Below, one piece after another: positions 31,513 through 43,612 of a DNA stretch of 64,000 nucleotides. Source of the DNA: Gautieria morchelliformis (lineage: Eukaryota; Basidiomycota; Agaricomycetes; Gomphales; Gomphaceae); the NCBI GenBank assembly GCA_015179125.1, contig WHVA01000269.1:1-64000 (forward strand). The letters are read 5' to 3'. The notes under the pieces were generated by a model. The model ran no database searches. It had not been told where the DNA came from and was given only the letters and a program-made list of their open reading frames with translations. Position 1 is the stretch's first letter; every line of letters starts with the position of its first letter. The position numbers and the translations under genes are program-made.

Positions 31513-32839
31513 GACAACGTTGCCGCGTCGCCATCTGAACAAAGACGCGGCAATCACATATACCCCTTGGACCCCCTCTACAGGGGGGTCGCTTTATCAG
31601 GTGCCTTCAGCCCGGAGCTGAAAGCAACTTCTAACAAGAAGCCGCTTGTCGAATTGGGGTTTGACAAGTGACTCCTGCTTGTCGGGATCCCCACCCATGT
31701 CTAAATATGGTTTCCTTGGTCCTAATTAACTTAACTATCAGTCTGTCAGCTATGTACTGAACCAGCAGCGAAGAAACTATGGAACTTTTTATCGAACTTC
31801 CTCTGAAGCTTAGATCTATCGCCACCACTAGTAAGCTTATAATTATTTGCACTCGGGAGCTGAAGACCAGTATACCTCGTCGTGATCAGCAGCAACTTAG
31901 TTCTACATAAGGTGGCGCCGGCGACACTGGCATTAAGATGGTGGAATATTACCCCACTAGCTGTCACGACAGTGGAGAGAGCAGTAAGGTAGGTGATAAT
32001 CATGCTGGTAGGTGGCGATGGATTTCATTCTCATTGAGCCATGTGGGAGGGATAACATCCATCTTTATATAGCTGGCAGATGTGGACTTAGTGAAATTGG
32101 TGAGTGATCGCTTCTGTGGGTAATGCATTCGCAACTGGTATTAATGAAGTCGCGTGTACGTAGAGTCTCGGCTTGCCTGCTTGGCCCGCATCTCTTAAGA
32201 GCCGTGGACGGGATATTGCCTCATAATAAACGTTGGATGTCCGGACTGATAATATACTTTTCACGGTAGGCCTCCCCGTTCGGCGATGTCCTCACGGTAC
32301 CAGCCAGGTAAACAGCATGGTGAATATCTAATTGTCCCCCCCGGCCTCTATGATAGTAGTTAGCCCTGTCACGCGCTCCTCGATTTCAATAGCGTGCACC
32401 ACTTCCGCCACAACAGACCACACATCTATGCTCGATGCCCTCATATCTCTGGGGGCGGCTAATGTATTTCACTGTCTGAGGTGCCAGGGACAAATGATGA
32501 CCAGACTTGCGAGTGGCACCGTGTGGATCAGGATACAAGAGCTCCTGGCCTGACCCGGGAAAGAGTCTCGCTATCGGTAATTAGTCATCTCAACTTGTAC
32601 GCTGCCGAGAACATATTCATGGGATGTCCCAAGACGACCTGGACCGAGTGGCACAAAGCGAGATTGATTGCCTGTCGTCAATTATATATCTATAACGTTG
32701 CGTGCGTATGCACCCGTTCTTATTACGCATTTCGTCTCATTATATCGGCCGTTGCAATTTAATTGTCATTAGACGAATTTGTATCTAGCAATGAACTCTT
32801 GTCCTATGCTTCTACAGAACAACCCAGGGGGAAGACGGC
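31513..32839. other. Intergenic region between the Stealth and HUS1 genes
   Basis: About 1.3 kb. The first 130 bp are probably the 3' UTR of the Stealth gene. A plus-strand frame at 32286-32553 (starting MSSRYQPGKQHGEYLI across a possible splice) has no recognisable domain. I see no supported gene. Confidence 0.45.
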
Positions 32840-34001
32840 TTAATCATCAATCCCGTCGAGCATGACCGGAATGTAGAATGTCAAAACATCCCCTGGTTCC
32901 CCGAGCTCCCCAATATACACATACATGACAATACAGTATTTATGACAGATACCTAGGAGAAATAATCACTGCGACGAAAGCAGGAGCAATAATGAGGGTC
33001 TTACAGGCAATGGTGGTGGTAGCAACAATGTGACATGACAAGAATCTGAGGAAGCTTTTGATAGATACAAGAGTGGTGGCATACACCTCTGGATCACGAG
33101 GTTCATCATTGTCATCTTTTCCTTTGGGTAGAATGTCAGCATCGTTCTGGAGGGATGCAATTTTTTTGTTCGCTACCTATGCGAGGAACGTCACATCCTG
33201 ACCATTCGGTGTCGACCTTGACGGTGTCAGTGTCGATGAAAAATTTGAGACGCCCAGTACCGTTGGCCGAAATACCCATGATGTCCGAAAGTTGATGTAG
33301 GTGTTCGGTGACAGTACGGAGTTTGGAAAGAGGAGGTAGAATAATATGGACCTATTCGAGCTGTTACGATGGGAGCGACTACACAATTTATGACCCACAT
33401 CTGGCTCAGGACACATCGGTTCCTTAAGCTTATCTACATCCAAAGGGTTCATAACCTCGATCTTTACATCCTGGGTCACAGACGCTTTCGTGTTCTGACG
33501 AGTTTGAACTGTGATCTCGAAGCTCAATACGGCATGGTTAAATTTTTTCGCAAGCTTCATGATGACCTCCGGAGATGCCGAAGCCGACTTGAGTGCCTGG
33601 ACCAAGGGCTCTGACGATATTCGCATCGTGATCTCGTTATTGGAGTTCGACTGGATGCGATAGTCTGTAAAAAGTGTCTCCTGCGATGCTATTGGTACAA
33701 AAGTTGAAACGTTTGATAGTCTGCAAGCACAAACCACTTTTATCTGCCTAAAAGAAGTGGGCAGTCCGAAGTGCTGCGACAATGATAATTACTCACGACC
33801 AGACTTGGATGCCACCATCATTTGCCTTGTCGCAAATGATCCGCAACTGATGTTCGGAAAATTTGAGGATACATGTCTTCGAGAGCCTCTCTAGGGCTTG
33901 GATAATACCTGAAGCCGTAGTTAGATACTCAATCCTCCCTCATATCCTCGAAACTTACGTAGAAACGTTGGGACATTCTCGATTGATGCTCGAAATCGCA
34001 T
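32840..34001 (-). CDS. HUS1: HUS1-like subunit of the 9-1-1 checkpoint clamp
   Basis: Starts MRFRASIENVPTFLR at 34001. Exons join through short introns to ERLSKTCILKFSEHQLRIIC, ANDGGIQVWS, then ETLFTDYRIQSNSNNEITM, EVIMKLAKKFNHAVLSFEI, KEPMCPEPDV, LPPLSKLRTVTEHLHQLSD, VKVDTEWSGCDVPRI, RDPEVYATTLVSIKSFLRFL and finally YCIVMYVYIGELGEPGDVLT, ending MLDGIDD at 32840. This is the Hus1 fold (PCNA-like) from end to end. With Rad1 and Rad9 it forms the ring loaded at DNA damage to activate ATR signalling. The exon near 33777-33665 reads through an apparent intron (CACTTCGGACTGCCC...), so splice sites there are approximate. No defects are seen. Confidence 0.9.
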
Positions 34002-34222
34002 TTGCCATTGATGTGGGCGTAAGTAGACGCGTTAGTCACGTTTGCTTACGATACTCGCGACGGTCATTACATAAGTTCTTCCGTCAGACACACCGGGGCC
34101 TGTTTCGAACCGAACGAACTGAGTGCCTCAGTCCTTACCTTCGGTTTTCGTTGCAGAAAAGCACCGAACGACCGTTTGCAGAAATAAACCGAACGAGCCG
34201 AACTCAACATTGAGCAGCACTT
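34002..34222. promoter_or_regulatory. Divergent promoter between HUS1 and the Maf gene
   Basis: 221 bp lie between the two start codons on opposite strands. GAACCGAACGAACTGAG and AGCACCGAACGACCG, plus AAACCGAACGAGCCGAAC, give three copies of a CCGAACGA core (near 34110-34200), a candidate shared regulatory repeat. Confidence 0.55.
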
Positions 34223-35344
34223 ATGAAATCCAAGCATCAGGCTGTACTTGATCATGCTTTGCGAGTCCCAGGTCAATCTTCCAAGTATCACCTTTACGGC
34301 TGAGTCCTGACCGCAATTAACTTAGGAACCAACAAATTAGCTGGCAAGAGGGTTGTGCTGGCATCAAGCAGTCCACGGCGAAAGGCCATTCTAAAGACTC
34401 TGGTGAGCCAGGAATGAACCAATCGAAATCTCTGCTTCATGTTCACTCAGGTATAGGGACTGGCACCCGAAGTCGTTCCCTCTACTTTCGACGAAGATCT
34501 ATCCCACTCCTCGTTCGACAACGTCTACGAATACCCCGTGGCAACTGCTACGGAGAAGGCGGTTGAAGTGTACGAACGATTAGTGGTAGGCACTTCCTTC
34601 CGGCACCGTTATGACTTCACTGTCGCTTGTCTCAGCGTGAGCAGCCGGAGGACGGTCCTGACCTCGTTATTGGCGGTTAGTCCGGCTTCGCATGACACTT
34701 GGTTGGACTCCAAAATAACTGTCTTATCAAGCGGACACTGTGGTCTTGAGTCACTATGCGCCCGCTACCTCGACCACACCTCAGGAGGTGTTACCACAAA
34801 CTAGACCTGACATATTAGAGAAGCCCCTTAGTAAAGCGGACAACCTTCGCATGTTGCTCGAACTCAATGGAGGGACATGTGAAGTCGTTACAGGCGTTTC
34901 TTTGGGTATGCTCCCATGCTCTGAGTTTCCAGATAGAATTCACATCGTCAATACAGTATACCCGATTGTGACTGCACCCGGATACAGTATCAAGTTCGTT
35001 TTTTTTTTCCTGAATCACATGTTGCACTGAACTATGCTGACCGCCGTGCATCAGATCGATAGAAGAACGCACTGTTGTACATTTCGCGGAAAACTCCCTG
35101 GAAGTGTTACAGGCATATGCTGATAGTGGGGAGGGTGTTGATCGGGCGGGTGGGTTTGCTGTCCAGGTATGACCTATATTTCTAGCTAGCGGGACGTCTT
35201 TTTGATGTGAGGTAGGGTCTTGGCGGCCTGTTGATTCGAAAGATCGACGGTGACTACTCGAATGTCGTCGGATTTCCCGGAGCTTCATTTTTTAAGTTTT
35301 TGGACACCCTCGTGGAAGAGGAAGATGATTTCTTAGACATTTGA
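34223..35344 (+). CDS. Maf/HAM1-like nucleotide pyrophosphatase (Maf family)
   Basis: Starts MKSKHQAVLDHALRVP at 34223. Spliced exons give RVVLASSSPRRKAILKTL (the conserved SxSPRR motif), GLAPEVVPSTFDEDLSHSS, YPVATATEKAVEVYERL, then DGPDLVIG joined across an intron to ADTVVLSHYA (catalytic Asp), DILEKPLSKADNLRML, GGTCEVVTGV, VYPIVTAPGYSI, RTVVHFAENSLEVLQAY, and finally GLGGLLIRKIDGDYSNVVGFPG. This is the full Maf fold, which in other organisms hydrolyses dTTP, UTP and modified nucleotides to limit misincorporation. Length (about 240 residues) fits the family. Start choice is supported by the short first exon and the intron after VP. Confidence 0.88.
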
Positions 35345-35524
35345 AAGTACACCGTAGTCGCTGTACTGTTAGCCTGTGTCAGGACTGATAACTCTAGTCC
35401 GTTTGAACAGAAAGCCGTCCCTGTGTCTATATTCCTGTTCTACGAAGACAACACTCAATGATGGTCGTCTGCTTCTTCCCCTTGGTAATCCATTTCAAAC
35501 ACTGGAGTACAATTAAGGGATTTA

Positions 35525-36004
35525 TCAGAAGGGAGAGATAACATGGGTCGTACCGTTTCCACACTCTTTGCAGCGACCCTTCCTACCAGGACGCAAGTTG
35601 ATCCAAAGAACACGGTGCTCATCTTCCGGGTAACCAGTGCATCCGACTTGACGAAGTTTCGCCTGTGATGGAGATTAGAGATTAGTGCGAGCTAATTGTT
35701 TACGGAAAGGCTGTCGTACGAGAGATGCGATACGGATAGGATTCTCCATGGTGCCCTTTTTGGTGGCTTCTGGCTTCTTCATGTTAAAAACGTCCACACC
35801 TTCCATCTTCCCCAGCAGCTGGAGGCGTTCGAGACCTGTCGCTTGTTCTTCATCGGTCGGAACCGCACCAGGAGCGGATCCGTGCCCATAGATCAACGGC
35901 GGACCAGTGGAAAGTATACGCGGGGTGGTGGAAAGGGAGCGAATACCCGCAGTCGAGCGAAAAGCAGGGCGCGAGGCCTGAGCGATTCTAAGAGCTTGGA
36001 GCAT
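35525..36004 (-). CDS. COX4: Cytochrome c oxidase subunit Vb (yeast COX4 homologue)
   Basis: The likely start is the ATG at 36004 (MLQALRIAQASRPAFRS), giving an Arg/Ser/Ala-rich mitochondrial presequence; an upstream in-frame ATG at 36091 would spoil it. The mature part has PLIYGHGSAPGAVPTDEEQATGLER, LLGKMEGVDVFNMKK and GTMENPIRIASL. An intron beginning GTACGA joins the next exon with QVGCTGYPEDEHRVLWINLR and GRCKECGNG, where the Cys residues are the zinc ligands of this nuclear-encoded complex IV subunit. It ends THVISPF at 35525, a little short of the usual tail. The protein sits on the matrix side of complex IV. Confidence 0.92.
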
Positions 36005-37237
36005 AGCGTATGAAGTAGCTGAGTTTAAATTGACGGGCATTGGCACGACAGTCACCGTCATCCTATCAAATGACGACCTCTTTTTTACCACTTGTGGACG
36101 TTCTGTACTGTCTTTCTGCTGGTCCTATCTGGCTCGTTTGCCATGCCCTTCCAATTCACCTGTTACGACTTTGGTTTGTATATCAGATTTGAATCCTGCA
36201 GCCACTACCTGAGTACCCCATTTAGGGCATTGGAGGTGTTGTCGGAGCCACCAGGGAATACTCCCAGCGTGATCCTCTATTTTTTACTGAGAAATATAAA
36301 CCATGTGGCCGCGTCCATTGCTATCGCGGTGCCTTTCCGGCGAGCTTGGGAAGTTGCCCAGACTTTTATCACCCCCGTATTATGAAATGAGTGTACTCTT
36401 GGCTGGCGCTTACGAGTCAGTTTCACAGACTTCCTGTAAGAGGGTATAAATGGTGGCTGGGTCCCCAGCCAGGCTCCCACCATGTCTTCAGCTGACCGGG
36501 TCAGAATGGCCGGTCAATAGATTGACCTGTAGAATGATCCGCCAGAAGCTTTAGATCGCCATTGACTACATGTACGCAAGACTTTAGTTCAGTCATCTTC
36601 AGGTATAGGGATGAATCGTTGAGCAACAGATGACAATTGTCAACCTGTAACTGAGGATTCCCATAGGTATGCATCACTTCGCCAAAACTGTCGATGCATA
36701 TATAACGTATGCCGATCCTCATCAAATTTGGAATCCTGACTTCACGAAAGCAAAATTTGATACGGCATCTCCCGAGTTATTTTTGATTGGATAAGCAAGC
36801 CAACATACATGTTAGTTTCAGAAAGAAACGGCATTACGTTGGACGCGATATTCATTTGTCCTTACTTTCATAACGATACTCTTTTAGCACTTTGAAGTCA
36901 TCCACGGGCTGCGTAGCATCACCATCGCGATATTGGTAAGCGTGTAATATTGATTCTCTCGTACCATTTACTGAACTCTGGTTACAAATTTCAAGCTTGC
37001 CGGATTACTAGAATTAGCAAATTCCATATGTACTCGCTCGCCGGTACATACGTGGGAGCGATACGGTAATGCCGGATGTTTCGGTAATATCTTTCTGATT
37101 GTGCAACAGCGGGCGTTTCGCACGTATGGGAGCCGGCTCACCCATTTTAGCAACCCTGCCATGTAGGTATATAACTTACCCCCCAGGAGAACGGAACCCA
37201 AACAAGGGCGTAACGACGAGTTAACGCCAAGCTGAGC
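36005..37237. other. Intergenic region between COX4 and the methyltransferase gene
   Basis: About 1.2 kb without a supported gene. An imperfect inverted repeat ATGGTGGCTGGG...CCCACCAT lies at about 36449-36482, with a TATAAAT just before it (near 36444). Its role is unknown. Confidence 0.45.
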
Positions 37238-38313
37238 ATGCCTCTGAAAAAATCCCCGCTGGACCCATCTCTCCTTGTTCTGGGAAAAGATGAACTCGCG
37301 TTCTACAAAGCTCAGACTGGAATCGACGATGCTGAACAATTGCGGGAGCACATTCTTCGGATTCAGGCGGAGGCGTATGAATCCTATCCATACCCTTGCG
37401 TTCGCAGGTTTCAGTTCACAAAGTAAGGATTCAAGTCACATTTGGCGTGATGAATTTCTCACTGGTATCCCCAGATTGGCTATTACTAAATTTCCATGTT
37501 ATGATCATGTCCTGCAACTGCCTAAATCTCGAAAGAAGGCTATTTTTCTCGACTTAGGGTGTTGTGTTCGTTATTTTACTCTTCCCGGATTAAGCTTCAT
37601 CTCCCTACTGATCTTATAGTTTGGTCATGACATACGTGCCATCGCTTCAGACGGATACCCAATGGAGAATATAGTCGCTTTGGACTTGAGTCGAGGTCAG
37701 TGAATCGGGCCTTTCTCGGAAAGGGACAACATTCGAGGCCTCACTGATGGATTCGTCAGGTCTCTGGGATTTCGGACTGCAGCTTTTTAATTCGGCGCCG
37801 CGTACATTTCCCGTCACGTTTGTTGAAGGAGATATATTCGACTCCGCCACCTTTGACATGAAGAGTACTCTCTCCACTCCTGAGGTACCATCGCTACTAT
37901 CCCTGGGTAACTCATTGACGGGCTTGCGAAATCACTTATCTGCCATCCACATTTCCATGGTGTTCCATCTGTTTTTGGAGGACAAGCAGTTCGAACTCGC
38001 CCAGAGACTTGGTGCGCTTCTTTCGCCGCAACCAGGTTCTATCATCTTTGGGCGCCATGTTGGTCTCCCCGTTTCCGGCATTCACACGAAAAATGCCAGT
38101 GGGTTGACAATGTTCTGTCACTCACCCGAGAGTTGGCGCACTTTGTGGGAGACTGTAATCTTCGAAGAAGGAACCGTCGAGGTTGATGCGAAGCTGGTGC
38201 CGTCAGATACCATTGAATCTACGGGCGAGGAGCCATCCCGGTTTTATGGTAATGATTCTGATGAGCGGTGGAGAGGGCTCGAATGGCTGGTTTGGAGCGT
38301 CAAGAGGCTTTAA
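37238..38313 (+). CDS. SAM-dependent methyltransferase (fungal secondary-metabolism type)
   Basis: Starts MPLKKSPLDPSLLVLGKDEL at 37238. Introns at about 37424-37474, 37561-37619 and 37696-37759 are needed. The pieces give HILRIQAEAYESYPYPCVR, the SAM-binding motif I AIFLDLGCC joined to FGHDIRAIASDGYP and then IVALDL, LWDFGLQLF, TFVEGDIFD, HISMVFHLFLEDKQFELAQRL and GSIIFGRHVG. This layout is common in basidiomycete methyltransferases related to meroterpenoid-cluster enzymes such as AusD. The substrate is unknown. No polyketide or terpene synthase lies nearby, so cluster membership is not supported; the neighbour is the CYP51 gene. Confidence 0.8.
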
Positions 38314-38728
38314 ACACTGATGTCCCGCTACAGTGATGCAGGACCTCATAGAGTTGCTTGCCACACTAGCTGACAGTATTGCTGCAGCAAGCTGATGTTG
38401 TAGGCTCTTTCAGACAATTTTAAATGTGTAAGTAACCTCGTGCATGTATTTGACAGTGTTTGAAAGAAAGAGACTGCGGACGTGAGCGCGCGGGCCTTGG
38501 TCTAGACCGCCCCCAACTTATGCGATAGTAAACCCTATCACATTTGTACCGTTTCCTCTTTCTCAGGTTACCACCATTGTGTTCTAAGCCTGACAAGAAT
38601 GTCGTATTTGACTTGGCTATGTAGCCGCCTTAAGTTCAGCCTCACGCCTGCGGATTGACTTTTTCGCGCGGTATTAAAGATTCCTGTCTACATTTCCTGT
38701 ATACTTACATGCAGTATGGGTGTTTAGA
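38314..38728. other. 3' intergenic region between convergent genes
   Basis: About 0.4 kb between the methyltransferase stop and the CYP51 stop. The two genes converge here. Only untranslated sequence is expected. Confidence 0.5.
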
Positions 38729-40858
38729 TTATGCAAAGTCTTTTGGTGCGGGTCGCCTCCTATACAATACGCCACACGGATTTTGAGGCTGAACGATCAA
38801 GGTCTGATGTCGCCTACATCAGGTACGCCGTCACGCCAAAGTGTGCGGCACTTACATGGTAGTTATGCTTCGGTACCTGCTTCTCGATACGCATCTCCAG
38901 TTTCCGGACTAATGTCGCAAGAATGGTTCCGAGCTGGAGATACGCGAACTGGCAGTCGCATTGTTACTACTACACTTACTCACTTCGCAGTAAAATAAGG
39001 AACGTACTGTCTCCCCAATGCATCGATGCCGTCCTGCGCCAAATGGTTGATACGTGCTCTCGGTACCCTTACTGACTTGTCCAAAACCATAGTCGACCTT
39101 TACGCTTTCGTCACCGTCGTACGACGCTAATGCCTGGGCGGCCACGCCTGACGGATCTGTCCAGCGGTAGGGGTCCCATTTGACTGGATCTGCCCACACA
39201 GTGGGATCCACCTGCGTTACGGCAGGAGACGCAAGGAGGTAGTGGCCCTTGGGGACAACGTAAGTACGTGACTCGTCGGCGGGCGCTGACAACGTGGGAG
39301 GGACCGGTATGTCCGCTATGACTTTTCGCTGAGACTTGGTCAGTGCTGAGAAAAAGACATATGAATTCAGACTCACCATGATACTATGAATAGGCGGGTG
39401 AACACGCAGCGTCTCACGGATGACCGCATCAAGTAGAGGCAGCTTCTTAATTTCTTCGAATGTCATGGTGCGAAGGGAACCGTCGTCATTTGAGAAGTTC
39501 TCAACTTGTTCCTTGTACAGGGCGTCACTGTCCGTACGTCAGCAAGGAGTGAATGCCGAACTAGTCTCTAAGAGTTACGTACGCGACATCAGGGTCAGCT
39601 GCGATATGCATCAGTGCCCATGCACCGCTGGTGGAGCTAGTATGTTGGCCAGCCATAAGGAGGGCAGTCAACATGTGTGCGACTTCGCGCTCTGTGACAG
39701 GCCTTCCGTCCCTATATGACTGGGCGCACAACGCCGCCATCATGTCACCTTCCTCCTGAAAAATCGTCAGAAGCCAAAGCGAAACCAATGCATTGATAAC
39801 GTACTTGCAACCGTCCCTCTGCCTTGCGTTTGTTAATGATGTCCACGTAGAAGTCGCTCATGGCCTTTTGTGCTATATCTCGCTTTCTGTAGCTTGGCAG
39901 GGGCAAATTGGGAAACAGCATATTCATGGGAGTAAAACCGCCGTCAAGGTCATGATATCTTGCCGCAAATGTTTTGTCTAGCGATGCACGGACCTCCCGT
40001 CCCTGTAGCGTCCGAGCCGCTGTCAAGATGGTAATTTCTGCCATCGCTCGGTAAGCGTGAAATGAGCCCCATTCGTTGATGTCGTCGAGCTGGTACGTGG
40101 TAAACCTGGCGTCATGTTCCAGGAATTCTTCGACCTCATGCTCGATCATGGGAACGTAGGCGCGGAAGTTCTCCGTGGAAAGACCAACTTTGACGAACTT
40201 CTTCTGCTCCATCAGGATGTGATTCGGACAGTCATAGACCTGCAGCAGGGTAAGGTTGGCTCTCGGGAACGACGCATGACATTGGTGCTTACCACGCCTG
40301 CACCAAACACGGGTGTTGTCAATGGCTACCCCAAATAGACCTTGGTCAGAAGCTTTGAAAGTTAAGACAGGATTAACTTACCGTATAAACCTCCTCTGCT
40401 GAGACCTGGGACAACTTCCCGCCCAAGATAAAGTTATTGCCTTTGGGTCCCAGAGCAACGGTCGTGCGACGTCCGAAAAGAATAAACGTGAACATGTCGC
40501 CATGCTTAAATAAAATGAGCATTTGACAAACATTAAACGAAGATAAATCCCAACCTTAGCGCGACACCTGGCCAGAAAGTTCACCGGGTCATTACCATAC
40601 TCGATCGCCGAACCGATGATGGGCAACCAGTGGAAGACAACAGGAGGGGTATTGGGATCCTGGGGTATAATCTGCAACGAATATGTGAGAAGCACACCTT
40701 GCGGATAGGAGAGGACTTGCAAATTGTCGTAGCACATTCAGGACGACTGCGATAACAGGCAAGTTAATCACAAATAATGTCGCCAGATAGGGCAGGTTCG
40801 GGGGAGAGAGTCTAGCTGTTAAAGAATCAATGAAAGGGGCCGAAGAATAGTTGGACAT
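38729..40858 (-). CDS. ERG11: Lanosterol 14-alpha-demethylase (CYP51)
   Basis: Starts [17 protein letters not shown] at 40858 with an N-terminal membrane anchor ([19 protein letters not shown]). P450 landmarks follow across several introns: [57 protein letters not shown], the I helix [16 protein letters not shown], the K helix [14 protein letters not shown], and the haem loop [13 protein letters not shown] with the Cys ligand. It ends [14 protein letters not shown]...DFA at 38729. It removes the 14-methyl of lanosterol or eburicol in ergosterol synthesis at the ER and is the target of azole fungicides. One intron (39329-39376, 48 bp) is stopless and a multiple of three. All key residues are present. 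Confidence 0.95.
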
Positions 40859-41141
40859 TGTGGTGGGTGAAAGCAACTCACTCCCACATATCGAACGATT
40901 TGAGACGTTGCGCGGAATTTTCCTTTTTCGTCGGCAATTACATAATAAACAGTACAAAAAATTTTTCAAATTTTTTTTCAAGTCGACTTCGATCTGCGGG
41001 TTTCTACTACGTACACACACAGATTCCAATTAGGGGCGCGGTTATGGTGCACGATGTAGCCAACCTTGGCTAGTCGAATAGATTTAAGTATCTTACCAGA
41101 ACATGGCACGCTGGATTCACAATGCATGAATTATCATTATA

Positions 41142-43612
41142 TCACCTTTTCTCGAATTCTGCCAGTACTTCCTTAGAGTTCAAATAATCCGTATTGACGA
41201 GGTTGAAATCTGTCATCGGTCATCAGAAATTTTCAGTTCGCAAGTCTCAGAGTATAGGCTTACCATCGCGTATGATTGTGATATTATCCTTCATCCATTG
41301 GAGTACAGGTGTTTGTTTGAGATTGTACTGTGGCCAGAATGCTAAAAGTGGGTGTCATGACAGGTGGGAACACGTTTGCATGGCCCCGCTACTCACGACC
41401 TGGGTCAAGGTCTGTGACAAAATTGATGTAGGCATCTGTGAAGGCCACCGCAAGGCTTAACTCAGAGGATGCCCCCCCCCCAAAGATAAGCCTAAGTTCA
41501 GAGCCATGGAACACTAGAAGTAACGGATCAACTACCTAGAAAGAAGCATAACGAAGGAACTCGCCGCCATTTGCAGGATCATCGCCTGGGAAGAACTCAT
41601 TGAACAAGTACGCAAAAAGTTTTTGTGATTTGGCGGCTTTGTTAAAGAAAAGCCTGCGAGGCGCGAGAAACATGTTATCAGTGTACCATGCTGCAGCGCG
41701 ATCAAATAGTGAGTCTCCTGTGTGGAAACGGCCTCCCAAAGAGGAATCGTTGGCCGGATACAGCCTGTGGATTTCGTCAAGCACGTCTGTAGTCAGTGTT
41801 GTGTTGTCCAAGATGAGATCTCCAATGAATTTGTCGAGTCGAGCGTCCTCCTCCGCACCACTCATTTCTGGAAGCCCCCGCACAGATTTACTAAACGTGG
41901 TGCCTTCATTGAGCTATGCACATGTACAATTTTTAAGTAGAAAATGACAAGTTTGTAAACAAGGCTCACATTTGTCCCCCATAACAAAGGGACACGAAGA
42001 AAGTCGCCAGACGCTATCCGCTGAGATGCCCTCATGGGAATGAAGCTACCAGGTGGTCCGGGGGCAGGCTGCCATACCTGGGAGTTGAGAGTGACACCAA
42101 GAAGGAAGTTGGATGCATTTAAAACAGCCTTCGGAAAAGGTACAGCCGTTAGTGCGACTAGTCTCAAGTTAACAGAATATTGCAACCTCAAAAGGTGCAT
42201 CCCGAAGGCATTCTAGAGAAGTTGGACCTGCCGGGCATCCAACGAGCTCTACCAAACGTGCATATGGTTTTCCTGGCTCATCATACTGAGCAGGAAATGG
42301 AGCCGATTTGCTGTGAGAAAAAATGAGCGGATGCTCGATTACTTTGGACTCTAAAGGCATACAATGGTCCAGATGATGAATCGCATATGCCAGCACGGAA
42401 TAGAGATGTCTCGGCAGCGAACAAAATCTGGGCCTCAACAGAACCTGCACCAGCTGACTGACAAAGGCAAGTTCAGAAATGAAGTACATTGGCATAGAGG
42501 CAAGCACTTACTTGCCCCCAAATTGTGACCTGATATCAGGAAGGAGTTAATTCGGCCGAAATCAATCGATTTAGAAGCACCGCACCTTCTCAGGATCACC
42601 CCCAAAGGCAGCGATTTCATGCTTAATGAACACCAATGCAGCTCTCTGGTCTTGCAGCCCTGCATTTAGATCTTCGGGGTCGACAAGCGAACTTGCCAGC
42701 TTGAGAGAGCTATTGTCAAATGGTGAATCGAGGTTATGAGGCATATGAACTAACAAATCCAAATGTGTTCACTCTGTAGTTCCTACACTCGATGATCCAA
42801 CATCAATAATGAATACATTTATCAGTGAATATCAAGCTGCGTACAATGAAACGAAAATAACAGGCTTGCCCATCGCAACACTGCGGCCAATGAGGACTAC
42901 CACTACCGTCAGTTGAACTGTAACTGGGATGTTAAGTGTTGCGTACAGGTGGGATTGAAAGTAGGCTCAGACGCTGCACTACAGTACAGGCAGTGCCACG
43001 TTACTCAGTGGATCAATGTGCTCAGGCCGGTGCTCACCCCCCGTTGTAAGCGCCACCCTGCAGAATGTCTTCCAACACGGTATATACTATAGTGGGATGA
43101 TGGACTCACGTAAAGCCAGACCAAGACAGGCAGATTTGCATTGGGAGCAGTATTTCTAGGTCGTATAATCTGGGGCATGCATTGAGAACACAGTACGACT
43201 CGCCACTCGGTACATAAGCACTAGTACTTGCACTTACATTCAATACCAGGCACTTCTCACTGATTGACACGCCAGCAGTGTCTGAAGATACCTGCGTAGG
43301 TTTAGGTAAGTGCAGTACACTAGTCACAGTCAAACTCACTGGTTGAGGGCACGCCGGACCAAATTTGCTTGCATCTTGGACGCCATTAAACGGTCTCGTG
43401 ATTGGGACTGGTGCTCTGAACCTCAGTTCCCCGACCGGTGGTTTAGCATAAGGCATCCCGAGCCACGATTCCAACCCAGAGCTTGCATTCGTAGTTCCTC
43501 GAAAAGTTCCGATACTTGTCTCGATGTCTAATGAAGGTCCTGACCATGGTGATAATGCTGCGACACGAAAAGCAGCGACCACTGCGAGTAATGCTTTCCC
43601 GTAAGATCGCAT
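41142..43612 (-). CDS. Secreted type-B carboxylesterase/lipase
   Basis: Starts MRSYGKALLAVVAAFRVAAL at 43612, a likely signal peptide. Exons give SLDIETSIGTFRGTT, ESWLGMPYAKPPVGELRF, SEKCLVLNV, NANLPVLVWLY joined to GGAYNGG (oxyanion hole), LQDQRAALVFIKHEIAAFGGDPEKV, and the nucleophile elbow WGQSAGAGSVEAQ, where an intron splits GQ from SAGA. C-terminal parts include AFTDAYINFVTDLDPG and FWPQYNLKQTPVLQWMKDN, ending in FEKR at 41142. It belongs to the alpha/beta-hydrolase carboxylesterase family (COesterase). At least ten introns are needed. The substrate (esters, possibly lipids or xenobiotics) cannot be read from the sequence. Confidence 0.85.

Noticed and set aside
32286..32762. A gene between the Stealth and HUS1 genes
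   Set aside because: Frames are short, without domain, signal or convincing splice partners.
36440..36490. Hairpin near 36449-36482 as a tRNA gene
   Set aside because: No clover-leaf, no A and B box pair, and no acceptor stem; only an imperfect inverted repeat.
37238..40858. Methyltransferase plus P450 as a secondary-metabolite cluster
   Set aside because: The P450 is clearly the sterol enzyme CYP51, and no core synthase lies nearby.
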